This document shows, piece by piece, positions 36,231-50,510 of a stretch of 64,000 nt of DNA (position 1 is its first letter; each line of letters starts with the position of its first letter). This stretch comes from Sipunculus nudus (Eukaryota; Annelida; Sipuncula; Golfingiida; Sipunculidae): contig CM049319.1 of assembly GCA_026874595.1 (NCBI GenBank), forward strand, positions 15,901,601-15,965,600. The letters run 5' to 3'. Made by a program: the position numbers and the translations under genes. The notes under the pieces are model-generated. The model ran no database searches, was not told the DNA's origin, and worked only from the letters and a program-made list of their open reading frames with translations.

Positions 36231-39200
36231 TTATCTTGTGTAATAAAGGATTATAAGAAAGCAAATGGTGCAAATTTAGAAAAGGCCCCTCAGCCTTAAA
36301 TGGAATACAAGTACTTTGGCCAAAAATCTGGCCTAAGGATAAATAGACATTATTTTCCCCAGAACTTCTCCATTTGCTTTTTTGAAGGATTGGGCGTAAA
36401 ACTCTTTTTAAGATTTTGAATTAAGATTTATGAGGACCTATTCAGCCCGCTGTTTTTTGACAAATGTTGAACTCTATTAGCTCTTATGTAAAACCCAGAC
36501 TCCATCAATTGCTGTTTGCAAAGACAATAATAATTGGCCCTGCAGAACGGCATTTTCGTAGGTGCAGATTTTTCATCTGTGAGTAACTGTGGCGTACTGC
36601 TGGTTATTTTATTGAAATTTTTTGAGTCCTTAAAAAGTATTGGAAATTTGGAGTTTTGGAAATATTCTAAATTGATTTCTTCATATAATAAGCATGTGAC
36701 AACTAGGAAATAAAATTGTAGAAATACAGGGAAATTTGGAATATTCATTTCTGGGACGTTTACCATAAAGTTTCTTATTCACCCATTTAAGTGTTAAGCT
36801 GTGTTCCCTTAAATCTGCAAATTGTGTTCGCCTCAGTACTTGATAGTGTGCAAAAATTGGATTCCCCCATTTTTCATTCCACTCTTTCCATGTATATGTA
36901 TGTATAGGCTCTGCATCACTTAATTATATTCTGTACTGTTGAACAGATACAATGACTGTACACTTCTCATTAAATATAGGTGTATAGGTTTGCTGATATT
37001 AGGTATAGTGTTAATTCATCACTACAAATAATGAATAAATTGCTTTACACTGAGTTCCCAAAAAGCACAAGTTTTAGGTCGCTTCCTGAAGCGAAAAATA
37101 AAATTATAAAGACATTGAACAGAAAAAAAAAATCCCCCTGCAAATACCTATATTATAACCGTTATCATAGTTATTTTGCAAGATCACAACTGAATGGATC
37201 TGTTTTATGTCATTTTGAATCAACAAATGAAGTCACCTTGTTAACAAACCACAAACAGCCAATATTTGTGGAAAACAAGATTCAGAATGAATTCTGAATT
37301 ATTATGTTGTGTCCTCACTTATGCAATACAGTATTCAAATTAGCTATCACTTGTGATTCTGAAACCAATTTCTCCCCATTTATTCGTAACATTGTTGTGA
37401 TAAAGGTCATGATAGAAGTGATTCATATTCACATGGCTCCGCAGGGAAATCAGTGAAAAGTACTCATAGGTTTGTTGGCCTTTCGGTTTGGGATTGTTGA
37501 CATTTCATTTAACTGGAAGACCTTACTCCATAAGGGATTCCCATGCTCACTTTCTTGTAACATTACAAGTTTCTTAGCTCTTTGGGTTCCTTACATTTCT
37601 TTCGTCACTGAGCAAAATGCCCTGGAAGGCTTATTTTGTGACCTATGTTTTTAGACATTTGAATGCCTGGGAAGCCATATAGATTCAAGGTGGGGAGTGA
37701 TAGAAATTTGTGCCACCAGAATTTGCAGGCAGTTTTAAGCTAGGTCTGGCAAAATTTTGTCAGTTAGGTTTGGCTCTTGGAAAAAGATTATTCAGTGGTA
37801 GACATGGCTTTCCATACGATGATCCATCCACTTATCAAAACAGGGACATCTAACAATATACATATGATATTTAGCTTGTATTGCAATGTATCAATACACC
37901 AGTGTATTGTTACTGCCCTACTGCTTAAAACACTTAGTATGCGGGGCTTTCAGGAACCTGGGGTAAGCGTCTGTGATGTTCAACAGCTCCTGCAGATATA
38001 TGGTTCAAGAAGACCAGGTGTCCAACGAGATGCACAGATTTCTAACTGTAGGACATAATCAGCCAATTTCCATAGTCAGTGACCAATACTGTATATAAAT
38101 ATGTTGATTATATTTGATATACAAAGTGAACATTTTTCCTCAAAGCCCCTTGCTACTAATAGATGGGTGTACATCAGTATCTCACAAGCCAGGAAAATGA
38201 CATAAATCTAAAAAAGATCAACACAACTTTTACATTGGACCCTTTAAAATTTGACACAAACTCCCTTGGGAAGTGCCTAAATCCTATTGGACCCTCCAGA
38301 CTTGTGGACTGAGCCTCCTGGACCCCAAACATTTATTGCCTATTGAAAGCCCTGATATAACACATATACTCCTGTACATTGTTTGATACACATTGTCTTG
38401 AAGGCAAAACATTTAGATTACAACAGTACATGTGGAAAACACTAAAGAAAAAAAGCATCTGTCATGGCTCTTCATGTCTCGTCACTGTTACGACAAACCT
38501 GGAGTGATCAGGCATCTTTATATCCTTGCCGAACATTTGATGCTTCAATCCTAAGGGTTATAAACAATGAGCCTAGGTGGAATCTTGTCAATTTGTTTCT
38601 GTGACTCACGCTAAGTCTGATCTACTGTTGCCTAAATTTAGCCAATAATGCCTGCATGAAACTTCAGATAAGCAGGGATCAGGTCTAGAGACTATTTTTT
38701 CCGCATTCCGCAGTGTCGTTAAGGTGAAAGCGGTAAGGTTTTGCTTTGGTAGATATTTGGCTAAGTCATCTTCTCTCTTCCGTTAATAGATTTATCGAAC
38801 TTGTTTTGTGAGTTAAGGAAGTCCGATAATGCCTGTTGTATATTGTTCTGGTATTTATCGGCCCGTGAATTTTGACCTGTTGTCATGGATGACAGCCTGG
38901 TAACCTTTGGTACCGTTTATTTATGAGGTTAAAGTAACCTGACTAATACCACTTTTTAGCATATTGATCATGATGTGATTATGATCATGTTGGAAACTGT
39001 TTTATAACATGGATCAAACCTTAACATGTCAAAACAAAATTGAAAGGGAGATTAACCATCAATAATGTTAACAGAAGCAAGTTTACATCTAACCAGACCA
39101 ATTGTTTCTATACACTATCATGCATCACCTGAAATTATAAGCATCTGTCCTGTTGCCCCTCCATAACTTTCAATCCGTGGGTTTGGGCTGAGATAAGAAT

Positions 39201-41219
39201 CTATAAAAAGTAGATGCATTTGTAAGGATTCCTTAATGCCGAGTTAAGTTATGCACTGTGAAACTTTTAAGATTATGTGTCACCATATTCAGGGCAGATT
39301 TGTTTTCTTTTAATGCACAGACAGTACCCGTCCATTTCTTAAAAGGGGTCACTCTAAGGCTGTCATTGGCTGAGAAGGAATAAATGCTGTCCTTCAAAAC
39401 CTGTGATTTCATCCACAGGCCCTTCATTAAGCACAGCTAATAGCTTTGCTGAATTAGGGCACCTTCCGCAGCTTTTTCTGCATAAAACAGATGTTGCATT
39501 TTACTTGAAGGACTGATTCTGATTCTTATGCATGATCTATCTTGGCAGATCTAATGGCCTGATATAAAGGGGGCCTATTCACTTGGAAATTACGTTAAAT
39601 ATTCATTGACTCTAGCGTTTTCTCCTTAAAATAGTATGCTCTCTGCCAATAATTTGTTCTTAAACCATTTGTTTACTCCTGTACACATGTGGAAATAAAC
39701 TTGCTTTGGGGCACAATCTGTGCAACAAAACATAATCATATTTAACAAATCAGTATTTTTCAAGCTTTCAATCAGTGTTTCTTCGTTTATGTTTCTTCTT
39801 CTTGCCTGGTAGTTGTTTTGAATGCACAAAATCAGGCTGCCATTCATGAATTTGTATGATGGTAAACAGACAACAGTGGACTCTGTTTACTGACACACAG
39901 AATCATAACAACATATGAAACAGGTGAACTGGAGATAGCAATTCCATATGCTTTGATTGGAAAACTTCTGTATTCAGTTAAAATGAAATAAAAGCGTGAG
40001 ATAACATGTTCTTGCAGATGGTTCTGTCTTTTAATCTTTCTTGATGTATGTGAAAATTAATTTTCGTAGTTTTTCTTCCAACTCGAGAGGATGTGACAAA
40101 AACACCATGAAAACCCCAGAATCACAGATATTAATTATCTTTTGTTTCCGACAGAGCAGACCATATATAAGATCATTAATGTAATTTACATTTGAGTTCT
40201 CACCTCATTGATAGCTTTATACAGCAAATTTGTGAGAGGTCCAATCAAGGGCCAGCGTTAGATTTGTGACATTTGACAGTTTTCATTGTGAGGTATCGGT
40301 GCTTTACTTGAAGATGCATTAACATGCTGATCAAGACTGGCAGCTCTGGGAATCTTCCAAACTGTTTATAGGCAGTCGAAAAGGCAAATGTGACCTACGA
40401 TGTCCAAATTATCGTGAGCGCATTGTTCCGCTGGTGGAGCCCTGCCATAGACCCCCTGCACTACTATGATACATTTGTCAGATCAGCTTTTCATGGTTGA
40501 GTTTTGCTGCCCAAGCCTGAAGCATAGATCAGTGCTCTGGCAGAATGGTGTAATTCATGTTCTTATGCTTAGTTGATGGATGAAACTTAATGAGTCTTCT
40601 ATGGTGTTCTGTCATCTCCGTACTAAAAGAAGAGTTTCTTTGTCCGGCGCTTCATATTTTTATTGATTATCCCCTCAGATGTATGACTGACTAAACCACT
40701 GAGGATTATTATTCTTTCATAAATAATGGGTGCATTACTTGTGCATGGCTTTGGATTTTTTTTTTATTTTACACTGAGGCACCCCTTTAAGCTGAATTTA
40801 TTAATTTCATTTCAACAAATGATGATAAATGAAAATTTAATCAGTAAAATTTTCCATCATGTCCAGTCTATTAAAATGCTTACATACAAGTGTTCAGAAA
40901 TATTTTGACTCCAAAGGGCTACGTAGTTGGTCTATAAAGTTAGGAATCTCAGACGAAAGCTAAGAGTTTTAAAATCAGAAGAACATTTTATATCAAACTG
41001 TATAAACATACTTTCAGCTCAAATTTGACCAGTCTCACTCAAATTCCTCATATTGGACTACATTTTTGCTTTCTTGTTCATCCCAGGAGCTTTTTGCTGT
41101 TCCTTTGGGAACATGCATCCATGGTAGCCATATGTTAATATGTACCATACAACTATTTGCTTGTTTACCACATGATTTTCCATCCATACAGGACAATTGT
41201 CATCAAGAAGCCATTCCAT

Positions 41220-41640
41220 TTCCAGAAGGTTACCCTTTTCAACATTCTTAACCTTATAATGATAATTTAAGTTGTGAATAGAGTATGGACACCAGAAGGT
41301 TATCTGTTACAATGTTCTGTGACTATCTGAGTCTGGAGGGATTATCAACCAGAAGGTTATGTATTCCAACATTCCCAACCTTCTATGATCATTTGAGTCA
41401 GGAGTGGATTATGGATACCAGAAGGCTATCTGTTCCAACATTCTCAAACTTCTATGACCATTTGATTCAGCAGGTGATTTATGGACACCAAAAGGTTATC
41501 TATTCCAACATTCTCAAACTTCCATGACCTTTTGAGTCAGGAAGGGATTATGGACACCAGATGGTTATCTATTCCAACATTCTCAAACTTCTATGACCAT
41601 TTGGGTTAGGACAGGATTATAACTAGATGGTTTTCTGTTA
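41220..41640. repeat. 69-bp minisatellite, about 6-7 units
   Basis: CCAGAAGGTTA-like starts occur near 41222, 41292, 41349, 41418, 41488, 41557 and 41623, mostly 69 nt apart. Units share TATCTRTTCCAACATTCTCA, AACTTCTATGACCATTTG and GGATTATGGACACCAG. The central units are closest to each other and the flanking ones more eroded. Confidence 0.9.
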
Positions 41641-44064
41641 TATAATTGCCAAATTTCCAATAATATTTGGTTCCAGAGGCAACTATGGATTCCAGAAAAG
41701 TATCTATTCCATCATTCCCAGTCTTTATGTACCAAGTTTGTCAAGATGGCCTTAAAAGAACCAGAAAGTATCTTTTATTTTCTCATATATATTATATGTG
41801 AACATTATGTATCTACAAATTGTTTCCAGTAACCTTTAGAGGTCATGCAGTGTTAAATCAGATATAAAGAAACCAAAGAAAATATTTAACATTACAGCAT
41901 TATATCATTCCAGGGTTTTGATTTCTTCAGATTCTAAATCTTTGTATTTTGTAAGTTTATTTCTTTGCTTGAAGACTTTCATGTAAAATGTAACACCTAC
42001 AAAGGATGCGCCTCCAGCGACTCAGTTTGTCTCAGATGTCTTTTTCGTGCCTGTGACAAAACATTCAATTAAACTAAATGGCGTGCAGCATAAGATTTCA
42101 AATCCAGCCATTAGGGGAGAATCCTTGAACGGCTGGAACATAAAGAAGAGAAAAGGAATAACTTATTACTCTACTTTGAGTCTCTGCCTGGAGTTGTAAA
42201 TAAAACGTAGCAGCTTTATAACTCGTTCATCTTACCGTACATGGAAGGTTTCTATGTTGTGATTGATTGCAATGTGGAACTGACATCCATGCTCATGTGA
42301 GCCAAAGGCCAGTCGCAGCAATGAAAAAAAGCCTTGGCACATTTTATGTTTTGCAAAAAAACCTTAATGGATGGATCATTCAAGAGAGCTTAGAAGCAAT
42401 TTAGATATCGCTTAAGTAATCTTATCGTACCTTTCCCAGGACCCAAGAACCCTATTAATATTACTCTCTCCAGACTGGCCTTGCTACGGCTAAAATTTAA
42501 ACTTTGTCAGTATATCATTGTAATTTGCAGCCTGAAAAATTTGATTTTATTTCAGTTAAAATAAATAATTATGTGAATTCAGTTTTTTTTTTCAATAATA
42601 TCTGCACTGACTGATTTAGCTCAAATTTGAACTTGTGGTGTGAGTATATTATTGCCTTACATTTATAGCTTTAAGGAGTTTGATTATATTTTATTTCTTT
42701 AACAAACTATTATTTTCATATTTATCCAATTATATCCAAATTGACCAGCTTTATCATTGTTAATAATGTGTTTTTGTTCATGTGTCTGTTTGTGTTGGTA
42801 TTAAGATTTTAAGGAAAAAGACAACACAAGTTTTGAGGAAATAGTTCTTTTTTTATAGACATTTTATACAAAATGCTTAAGCTTTCCTAATCTTAACAAG
42901 GGACTGCATGTTTTATAAACTTCCCAGTGCATTATGTTATGTCATCATGCCATTTAATAGTAGAGAAATTCATGTGACTGCTGAAGGCTACTTATGAATT
43001 GTATCCACCAGTATCACGGATGAGTTTGAAAACCAGTGACCTTGACTTTATTCTTCAAGGTGAAATCATCAAAATTTCAAGATATTTCTTAACCCTATAA
43101 TGTTTGAAGTAGTCCGTACAGTTTCCTCATATTTTGGATGGGGGAGGCCATAAGGAGGGAGACATATATGTTTTTTTTTTACTTCCAAAACAAACTCATT
43201 CTAATTTCATACCGTGATCAAAGGGATATTCATTGCATTTCTTATGATCTGGCCTTTCTCCAGGTGTCGGGGCTTTTTGTTTGTGGGATATATGTGTGTC
43301 ACCCAAAGCATGGAATGTATACTTTCCACACTTTGAAAATATGTTGAAATTTGAAAGAAAAACTGAGCTGCCCACCTCAGTTGTTCTGCAACATAATAAC
43401 TTAAGTTTATAGACATTATACATTTACACAAGTATTAATGTGGCAAACTGGTTTCATATCCTGTTTTCAAAGTTTTATAAATTGAAAAACATAGATACAG
43501 ATGGAAACCCTTTTTCTGTCAAATCAAGTACTTAAATATGAACATGATATCCTTTTCAATGTGGAAATTTGGTGTAATAAGCTTCATTGAAGTGCAAGTT
43601 GTTTTAGGATTATATATAATAGAGAGAAGCTGAAACAGCTTAACCCTGGCTGTACTCCTAGGTCATGTCTGTGCTTGTACATTGATCTAACTTGGGAATT
43701 ACCTCTGCCAAGAAAGTTGGTTTGGAGGATGTCTGATCATCTCATTTTGTGTTTTTGACTGTATGTGCATTTGTTAGTTTGTTTTCTTAAAGGAGAGGCA
43801 GGATTTCAGGCAAGAAATAATTGAAAGATATTGGACTGGATGCATGTATCATTTTATGTCTGTACATCTGTCATGAAACAGCAGGTGCTGACATCTTGTG
43901 GAAAATGTTTGTACTGTTAAGAATATGTAACATGATCAGGGGAGAATCTATCATTTTGTTGGATGATCCATATCTTTGGTTTATAAATCATAAAAAAACA
44001 TTGGCAGAGGCATATACTCTATGTATGGTATCTAATTTATCTTGTCTTTTTTTATCTTTTGCAG

Positions 44065-44211
44065 TCAAATGCTCAGAAGGAAGATCAGGAGGAGAGAATA
44101 GCTACATTAGAAAAACGTTACCTAAATGCCCAGCGGGAGAGCACATCACTTCATGATCTCAATGACAAACTGGAATCTGAGCTTGCAATGAAGGAAGGCC
44201 AGCTAAAATCT
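44065..44211 (+). CDS. PPFIA: Liprin-alpha coding exon D (49 codons)
   Basis: The acceptor is TTTATCTTTTGCAG and the donor after AAATCT is GTAAGT. The exon is 147 nt, phase 0 at both ends. It encodes [40 protein letters not shown] and AMKEGQLKS. The run ERI.TLEKRYL.AQRE.TS.HD.NDKLE.ELA.KE is one of the most conserved parts of all liprin-alpha proteins and makes the identification secure. It follows exon C directly in the protein (LRE|SNAQKED corresponds to REAMAQKED in vertebrates), although the exons are 21 kb apart. The segment is continuous coiled coil. Confidence 0.98.
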
Positions 44212-45194
44212 GTAAGTAATACCATTTGTGAACCTCTGAACTAATGGTGTGGCTAAAAAGAGCAGTGCAGCCTCAAAAAGGGGAAATACTGTACATAAAG
44301 CTAGCTGTGAAAACCTTACCATATTTCCTGTTTGATAACTATGATACCTGTGAAAGGTGTAATGTCCGAAAGTGAGGAAGAGTTGAATTTCTTTATTGAG
44401 ATTTTCATAGCAGTTTGTGACATGACTGGCTTCTGTGGTCTGGGGATAGTTCTCTACAGGCTTTAATTGAAAGGCTGACACCAGGGCTGTGTTTCACTCA
44501 TAAATGAGTTGAGTGTGACTTTTGGGGTTTCCTTAGTGGTATCATCCAATGATGTGGGGGATTATACACTGCAGGTGCAGTACACCAAACTTGATTGATG
44601 CCAGGATAATCATTGCTAACCTCCTTCCTGTCCCATATTTGCCAGACTTAAAAGGTATTCTACAGATATATGTAGCCAGGTTAAGTTAGCATAAGTTTCT
44701 CCTATGATTTACTTTGCCACTTAGACATCCTCTGTCAAGTCATAGTCAGTTCAATTAGAGGAAAAACTACTGCTACATAAGCAAAACGTACATTCTGGCA
44801 TCTTTGTAATACCATGGCTGGCTCACACCTTGACTTACCTGGACTCAGTAAGATGCCCAGGTTGCTTGTTTCAGGAGTTTATGTGTCAGACTTGACAAGG
44901 TGTTGAAACAAATACAATTGTAAACTATACCCCAGAGAAATTTAGTTTAAAAACTGGTATGATTAGAGAAAATCTATCCTCCTTGAAACCCTAAAAAAAA
45001 TCATAGATGCCGTACATATAGTGATATGGCTGTGACTAATATTTCTTTTCTTATCATGATTATCATGCCTTCATTAAGCCATTCTTCCCTTCTGAAGGAG
45101 AGAAACGTAATTGTTATGTATACATCCATCTTATAGACAGGTCATAATATTGTAAAATTGGCACATCCATATGTCACAGTTCATCCATTAATTT

Positions 45195-45472
45195 TGGTGT
45201 CGCTACAGTAACTTCCAGGAATTGGAGGGATTTTCATGAAAATATAAATATTAACCAATAAGGTATCTCATCTGATTCCAATCCTCACAAAATCTGTGCA
45301 TATTTTATGAGGTCAGAGGTCACAAGACTTGGTGTGGCTGTGATAACTTTCCAGGAATTTGGATTTTGCAGAAACTAACTATGAATATTTACCAATGAAG
45401 TATCATACCTGAGTTTGGTTCTTTGCAAAAATCTGCACATTTCATGAGGTCAGAGGTCACAAAACTTACAGC
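45195..45472. repeat. Diverged tandem duplication (about 137 bp units)
   Basis: The first unit has TGGTGTCGCTACAGTAACTT, CCAGGAATT, ATATTAACCAATAAGGTATC and ATGAGGTCAGAGGTCACAAG. The second has TGGTGTGGCTGTGATAACTT, CCAGGAATTT, ATATTTACCAATGAAGTATC and ATGAGGTCAGAGGTCACAAA. The order is identical, with many substitutions. AGGTCAGAGGTCA also resembles a spaced nuclear-receptor direct repeat, which I do not claim to be functional. Confidence 0.85.
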
Positions 45473-48400
45473 CATGTATGATGTACTCTTGGGACCCTCT
45501 TGTTCTTTTTGATTCTCATGCTCAAGAGGGTTGTGATTGAGGCCACTTCAAATGCCACCTCCAATGCTTGGGTTGATGAGCCCCCTTCTGAGCAGAAAAT
45601 GATGACAGTTAACCCACTGGCCCTTGTCATAAATACTCCAGTTAATGAATTATAAATCCACTGTCTAGAAAATTAAACCATATTTTACCCTTCCTTGGAA
45701 ATATTGATTTCAGCAAGCATTGTGAACCTGGTCGCATTGGTCTTCAAGCCAAACAAAGATTCTTCATCTAAAGCTTGATTTCAATCCAAAATTTAAGAGA
45801 CTTGTACAGATCCATGAAAATGAGCGCCTTTTTTTTTGCATAAAAGATTCCATGGTGGTAACTTGGAAATAATATGTGATTGTGGCATAGGCCTTGTTTG
45901 CAAAAGAATTGGTAAAGTAATAATCCGAAACTCCTGAAAACTAAAAATAAATGCACAGAATACAGATGGTGCCACCTATGTATGATTGCAGACACACAAT
46001 AAACACTCGCAAAACACACACATACAAATTTTCGAAAAGTCTGTCCAGCGGAGAAATGAAAAAAAAACTGCGATCCCAATGGTCAGCTGGACTAAGGGTA
46101 CATATCCATTGGGGGATGGAAACAGGGATTATAACAGTTTGCTGACAATTGCTCGAAGCTTCAAAAGCTAACATTACAGACTTCTAGCAGCAGAGCCTTT
46201 TTAGCCTTGGTTCAAGCAAGCACCTTATCTTGGCAGGTTCCTTTCTTACAAGGCCTATGTAGTAAACCAACAGAATGTCAACTACTTAAAGGGATTCTTA
46301 GGGGTTTATATATCTTTTTTAAGTTCTTCTTTTATGGCTTGAGTGTATGGATCTAAGACTTCAAAGGTATGTCTTTACCCCCAGCATAAGCACTATGGTT
46401 TACTGTGTCTCCTTTTGGGTTGGTCTGGTCAGATAAATGATGAACGGGGAATGGCTTCTGGTTGCGTTTTCATGTTCCTGAATTATAACAGATCAGAGGA
46501 ATTGTTAATGACCACCACAGTGATCAATATAAGTTAATGGTTCAGTGGTAACACTGTGTTAAATGTCAACCCAAGTATTCCTGCTTGGAAAGAGGCATTC
46601 AGCACTTTATTGAAGTTTCACTTAAAGCTAGCCTTCTGATCAGTAGATTTACTTTATGCGGTTCCTCGTTTCAAGGAGACGTATATATCCTTGCTAGGAA
46701 GCCATAGTACTGCTTTAAGACAATTGTTAGTAGGTGGATAGGGTACTAGTCACAGATGCTTTTATACAGCAATAGATTTTATCTGTCTGCTTTATTAGAG
46801 TCATCCAAAATTACTTATAATAGACCTGTTCAGAGATGTGTCTAAAAATTAATATGTGCCAAATAAGTTTCAGTATAGAGAGTTATGGCCACAAAAATAC
46901 TTATGTGAGAGGATTTTAAAGGGTGTGTGGGTAGTGTTAAAGCTGCACGTGCAATTTAAACATTGTCATTGAATTTAACAATAATAATAACACCAACAGA
47001 GCTTAAGAAATTATATGAGTTAGAGTTTCCTGTTGTTGTGAAGCAGTAGGGTTGGCCATCAAAAATTTAAAATGGATTGATTATAGGCCAAAATTAAAAA
47101 AATTAAATTTGTTTTTTTTTTTTTTCACTACTAGAAAACTGCAGATTTGAATTAATTATAACTATGTGAAGTATTAGTTATGCAAGGGCTCCTGTATTCC
47201 TCTGTTCAAGTGAGACAAACAGGTCTCCATTGAATGAAGGCACAAGGATTGCTTGATATTTCAGACCTTGCCTGTTTGGCACATCAACAACTTAACAAAT
47301 TGTGCCTGTCCTGGGGTTCAGAATTTGGTCACCATCATAATAGGTGAATAAACTTCCACTAGGTTCCCCTTCTTGCCTAAAAGACTTCTCCTCTTGTGCT
47401 TCTATCCTTGAGGACCCTGAATGGAAGTGAAACGGCCACTGGGGAGGAAGAGGTCCTATGTACAGTGAAAAAGAAATCCAGATCTGTATGCCCGATCCAG
47501 TTAATAAAAAATATGCTGTCACATTCCTTCCACTAAGATTTTATGTTTTCACTTGTGTTAGTTTGTTGGTCTGTTAGCAAGAGTATGCAAAAACTTTGTA
47601 ACTATTAATATAATTTACCAAACTTTGTGGAGCAGTAGGACATTGGCCAGAGAACACCCCATTTGATTTTGGAGTGGATGTTTCACCTTGGTTGAGGTAT
47701 ACACTCTACAGAGTGCTATTCTGTAGTTCTGCATGTCGTGTTTTGTTTTCAGATTCTTTTTAACTTTTCCCGTAAAACAGTCCTGTTTCAAGGACAGAGT
47801 GAAAGGGTGAAGCCCTTTTTAGGAGCTCCCAGGTAATATGTTTAAGGGAAGGTTGCAGCGTGTCAGGACATAACGCAGACATAACAGTGAATATTTCATG
47901 GTGTCTTTACAGATTAAATAAACATACACCAGGAAATCCAAACAGTGCCCTGTCAGACACGTTAATTTACACACCAGTGAAAATGATAACGTATAGCCAT
48001 CAAAGCCTGGTCATTTCGATGAAGAGAAGCTTGGGACACTATAAAAACATCACCATGGACATATCAATGAATATTTTATGCAGAATTTTACGAATTGGAA
48101 ATCCAAACAAGTCCCTTGGGTTTCACTTTAATAAACATAGACATGAGGAAACTGCAACCCAACTCATTGAGCCGGTAATGAGTTGAGGAAAAATGGAGAC
48201 CCCTAAAGGACATTAACTGATGGTAACTGATCATAGAAACAGGGGAACTACATTCAGTAAGCTGGCACCTACTGTGCCCACTGGGAGACAGGAATACCCC
48301 CTGTGGACCATCACACTGTTCTAACTGGCCCCAGGATGAATATTCCAACATTTATCATTGTCAGAGCTTAATGTAGACCACAGTGGTACTGAGTGTACAA

Positions 48401-50510
48401 GTTATTTTGGTGTTCCTTTCATAGAGCTGAATGGCAGCTTCTCTTCAGGTTTCATTCTTAAATGTAATTTCAAGACATATCCTGCTTAATTAAATATATT
48501 TTTATTTACTTCCACTGTCTGTCATACTGCTGTATAATATTGGGTATTGGCAATAAATTTATTATTTTTAATGCAAATTTTATTTGCTCAATAGGTTGCT
48601 TTATGGAATAATTAGCTTTGTGCTGTAACTGTACAGGATAATACAGTAAGCCATACTACCAGAAACCTGGGAGGGGGGGGGAGGGGACAGGACATGCAAC
48701 TCCATAGAAACCAATAGAAATTACAAGTACATTACCTGATAAAAAGGAAAAAACATACAAGCACCTCCTGAGTGTTTGAGCAAAATATCTTGTATTTACC
48801 TATTCCTGTTGACAAGTGTTCTCATGACAGTCTTTTCTCTGTTAAATCTTATTAACCATAAAGAGTTATTTTTCTTGTACAAAAAGAACAATAAAAAGTT
48901 GTGACACTGCATTTTGGGAATAAAACGTCTTGCAGACAACTAGAACTGAAAATCATTGTCAAAGACCAAATGACAAGACTTATTGGCAAACCCCGATGTG
49001 CTGTTGACGGATACATTGTTATTTATCAGTTGGTTTAAAAAAAGCTTGTTTTGTCCCTGTCAAGAACAACTTATGGTATGATAAATTTAAAGTATTTGAT
49101 ATACTTTTGATTAATATCATGACCTTTGATTAATACAATTGGAATTGATTGGTAGATTTAAGAAAGTTTTTTTCTATTTTTGTTATTTGCTGCAAAAAAC
49201 AAAGGGTTAATAAATTTGAAATATCACCATAATATCTGCTTCATCTTTAAGAAGTAGAAGGAATTCCATGTCATATGCAGATTGATGAGATCATTCATAT
49301 CTAATTACCAGATAGGTCTTATTGACCAAGTTTTGTTTAATACAAGAACAATTGGTGCTGAAGTCTGGAGGAGATGTCTTCTTGCATTATGAGGAAGTGG
49401 ATATTTTTGCCAAACACAGAACCCTCTGATGTTCATTTGAAGCGTTTTTGTGAAAGGGAAGCCTTAAATACATGACCATCCCTTCCAAGTAAGAAATCAA
49501 GGCTAAACAGCTGTGATTATACAAAGAGTGTTTGTGGATTGGATTCTTTGTATTGTCTCCTTGAAAACAGGTCAGTTTGAACACGAGAAGTTCTATAAGT
49601 TTGGTAGAAAAAGGCCAAAAGCTTAATCTCCTGTGTTACATGAGAGGTGGCATTGTTTGGCTCTGATGCAGAACCCATACAAAGTTTCAGACCTCGAAGA
49701 ACCAGAGCATATGGTTGAGTGACACACATTGGGAGGTGGTGATCGGAGTCAAAAGAAGTGTGCGATTGTGAAACAATCGCCTACCCCTTGTTGTCTCGGT
49801 GGGCTGTGAAATTGCATGGAAAATCAATACGTGTAAATGCCGTCACTTTTTCATGGTTGTTGATATGACGACAAGACCATTGGAGACAAAAATCATCTTA
49901 TTTCCTGGCACTGATCTCAGCGTTAGGTATCAGGAGAGATGCGTAAATCACCCACAGAAAGATGCATACCAAACTGAGGTCAGGCTTGTCTGGTTGGTTA
50001 GACCCACACTATCAGGCCAGCTTTAAGACTTACTGAACCTTCTTTATTTTGATAGTTCCTGGATATATCCTGGAACAGCATGGTTCTTGTTTTATCTGTA
50101 ACTAGTGAAAGGATGCGGGATTCTCCGTCTCACATTGTGGTCTGTATTACTGGAAAACTCTTAGTTTATTTGACAAATGAAGAATACCTTGCTAGTTCAC
50201 ACGTGAGATTTTTTCCCAAGGGCTATGTCACAGTAAATAAATCTGTGAAAAGACTGGAAATTTAACATTTAATATATTAAGTTCTAAAATTTGCCCATAT
50301 TCTAATAATTTAAAAAAAAATAGTTTGTTTGGAAATAATTTTTTTATCTGTTTTCCTCATTCCACGACACAGAAAGAAAACAAATTCTCATGCAGTAAAA
50401 TATACCATCGGCTTATCAGGGCTCTATAAACATTCTTTAAATGATCAAGTTTTGAAATATTTCTGAAATATTTCAAGTCCTTTAAAATTAATGAAATTTT
50501 AATATTTTCT

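Larger units (their letters stand above)
22609..44064 (+). other. Liprin-alpha intron C-D (21.5 kb)
   Basis: This is the largest intron in the window. It holds a 60-bp minisatellite (25400-26575), a TA microsatellite (27501-27560), a MITE (28187-28574), a 70-bp tandem duplication (30154-30293), an intact LINE (about 32587-35609), another MITE (35775-36230) and a 69-bp tandem array (41220-41640). In 22609-25380, 26600-27480, 28600-30150, 30300-32500, 36240-41200 and 41650-44040 I see no coding gene. Relatively base-balanced blocks lie near 38450-38900, 39160-39480, 40250-40660 and 42000-42330. The acceptor side is strongly pyrimidine-rich (TTTTTTTATCTTTTGCAG). Confidence 0.85.

Noticed and set aside
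36428-36766. 112-codon open frame on minus
   Set aside because: No recognisable domain, no neighbouring exon pattern, and composition as expected from intron.
36980-37297. 105-codon open frame on plus
   Set aside because: Length is within chance for AT-rich intron, composition is Lys/Asn/Ser-biased, and no known motif is present.
37777-38058. 93-codon open frame on plus
   Set aside because: No family resemblance, and the segment lies within uniform intron.
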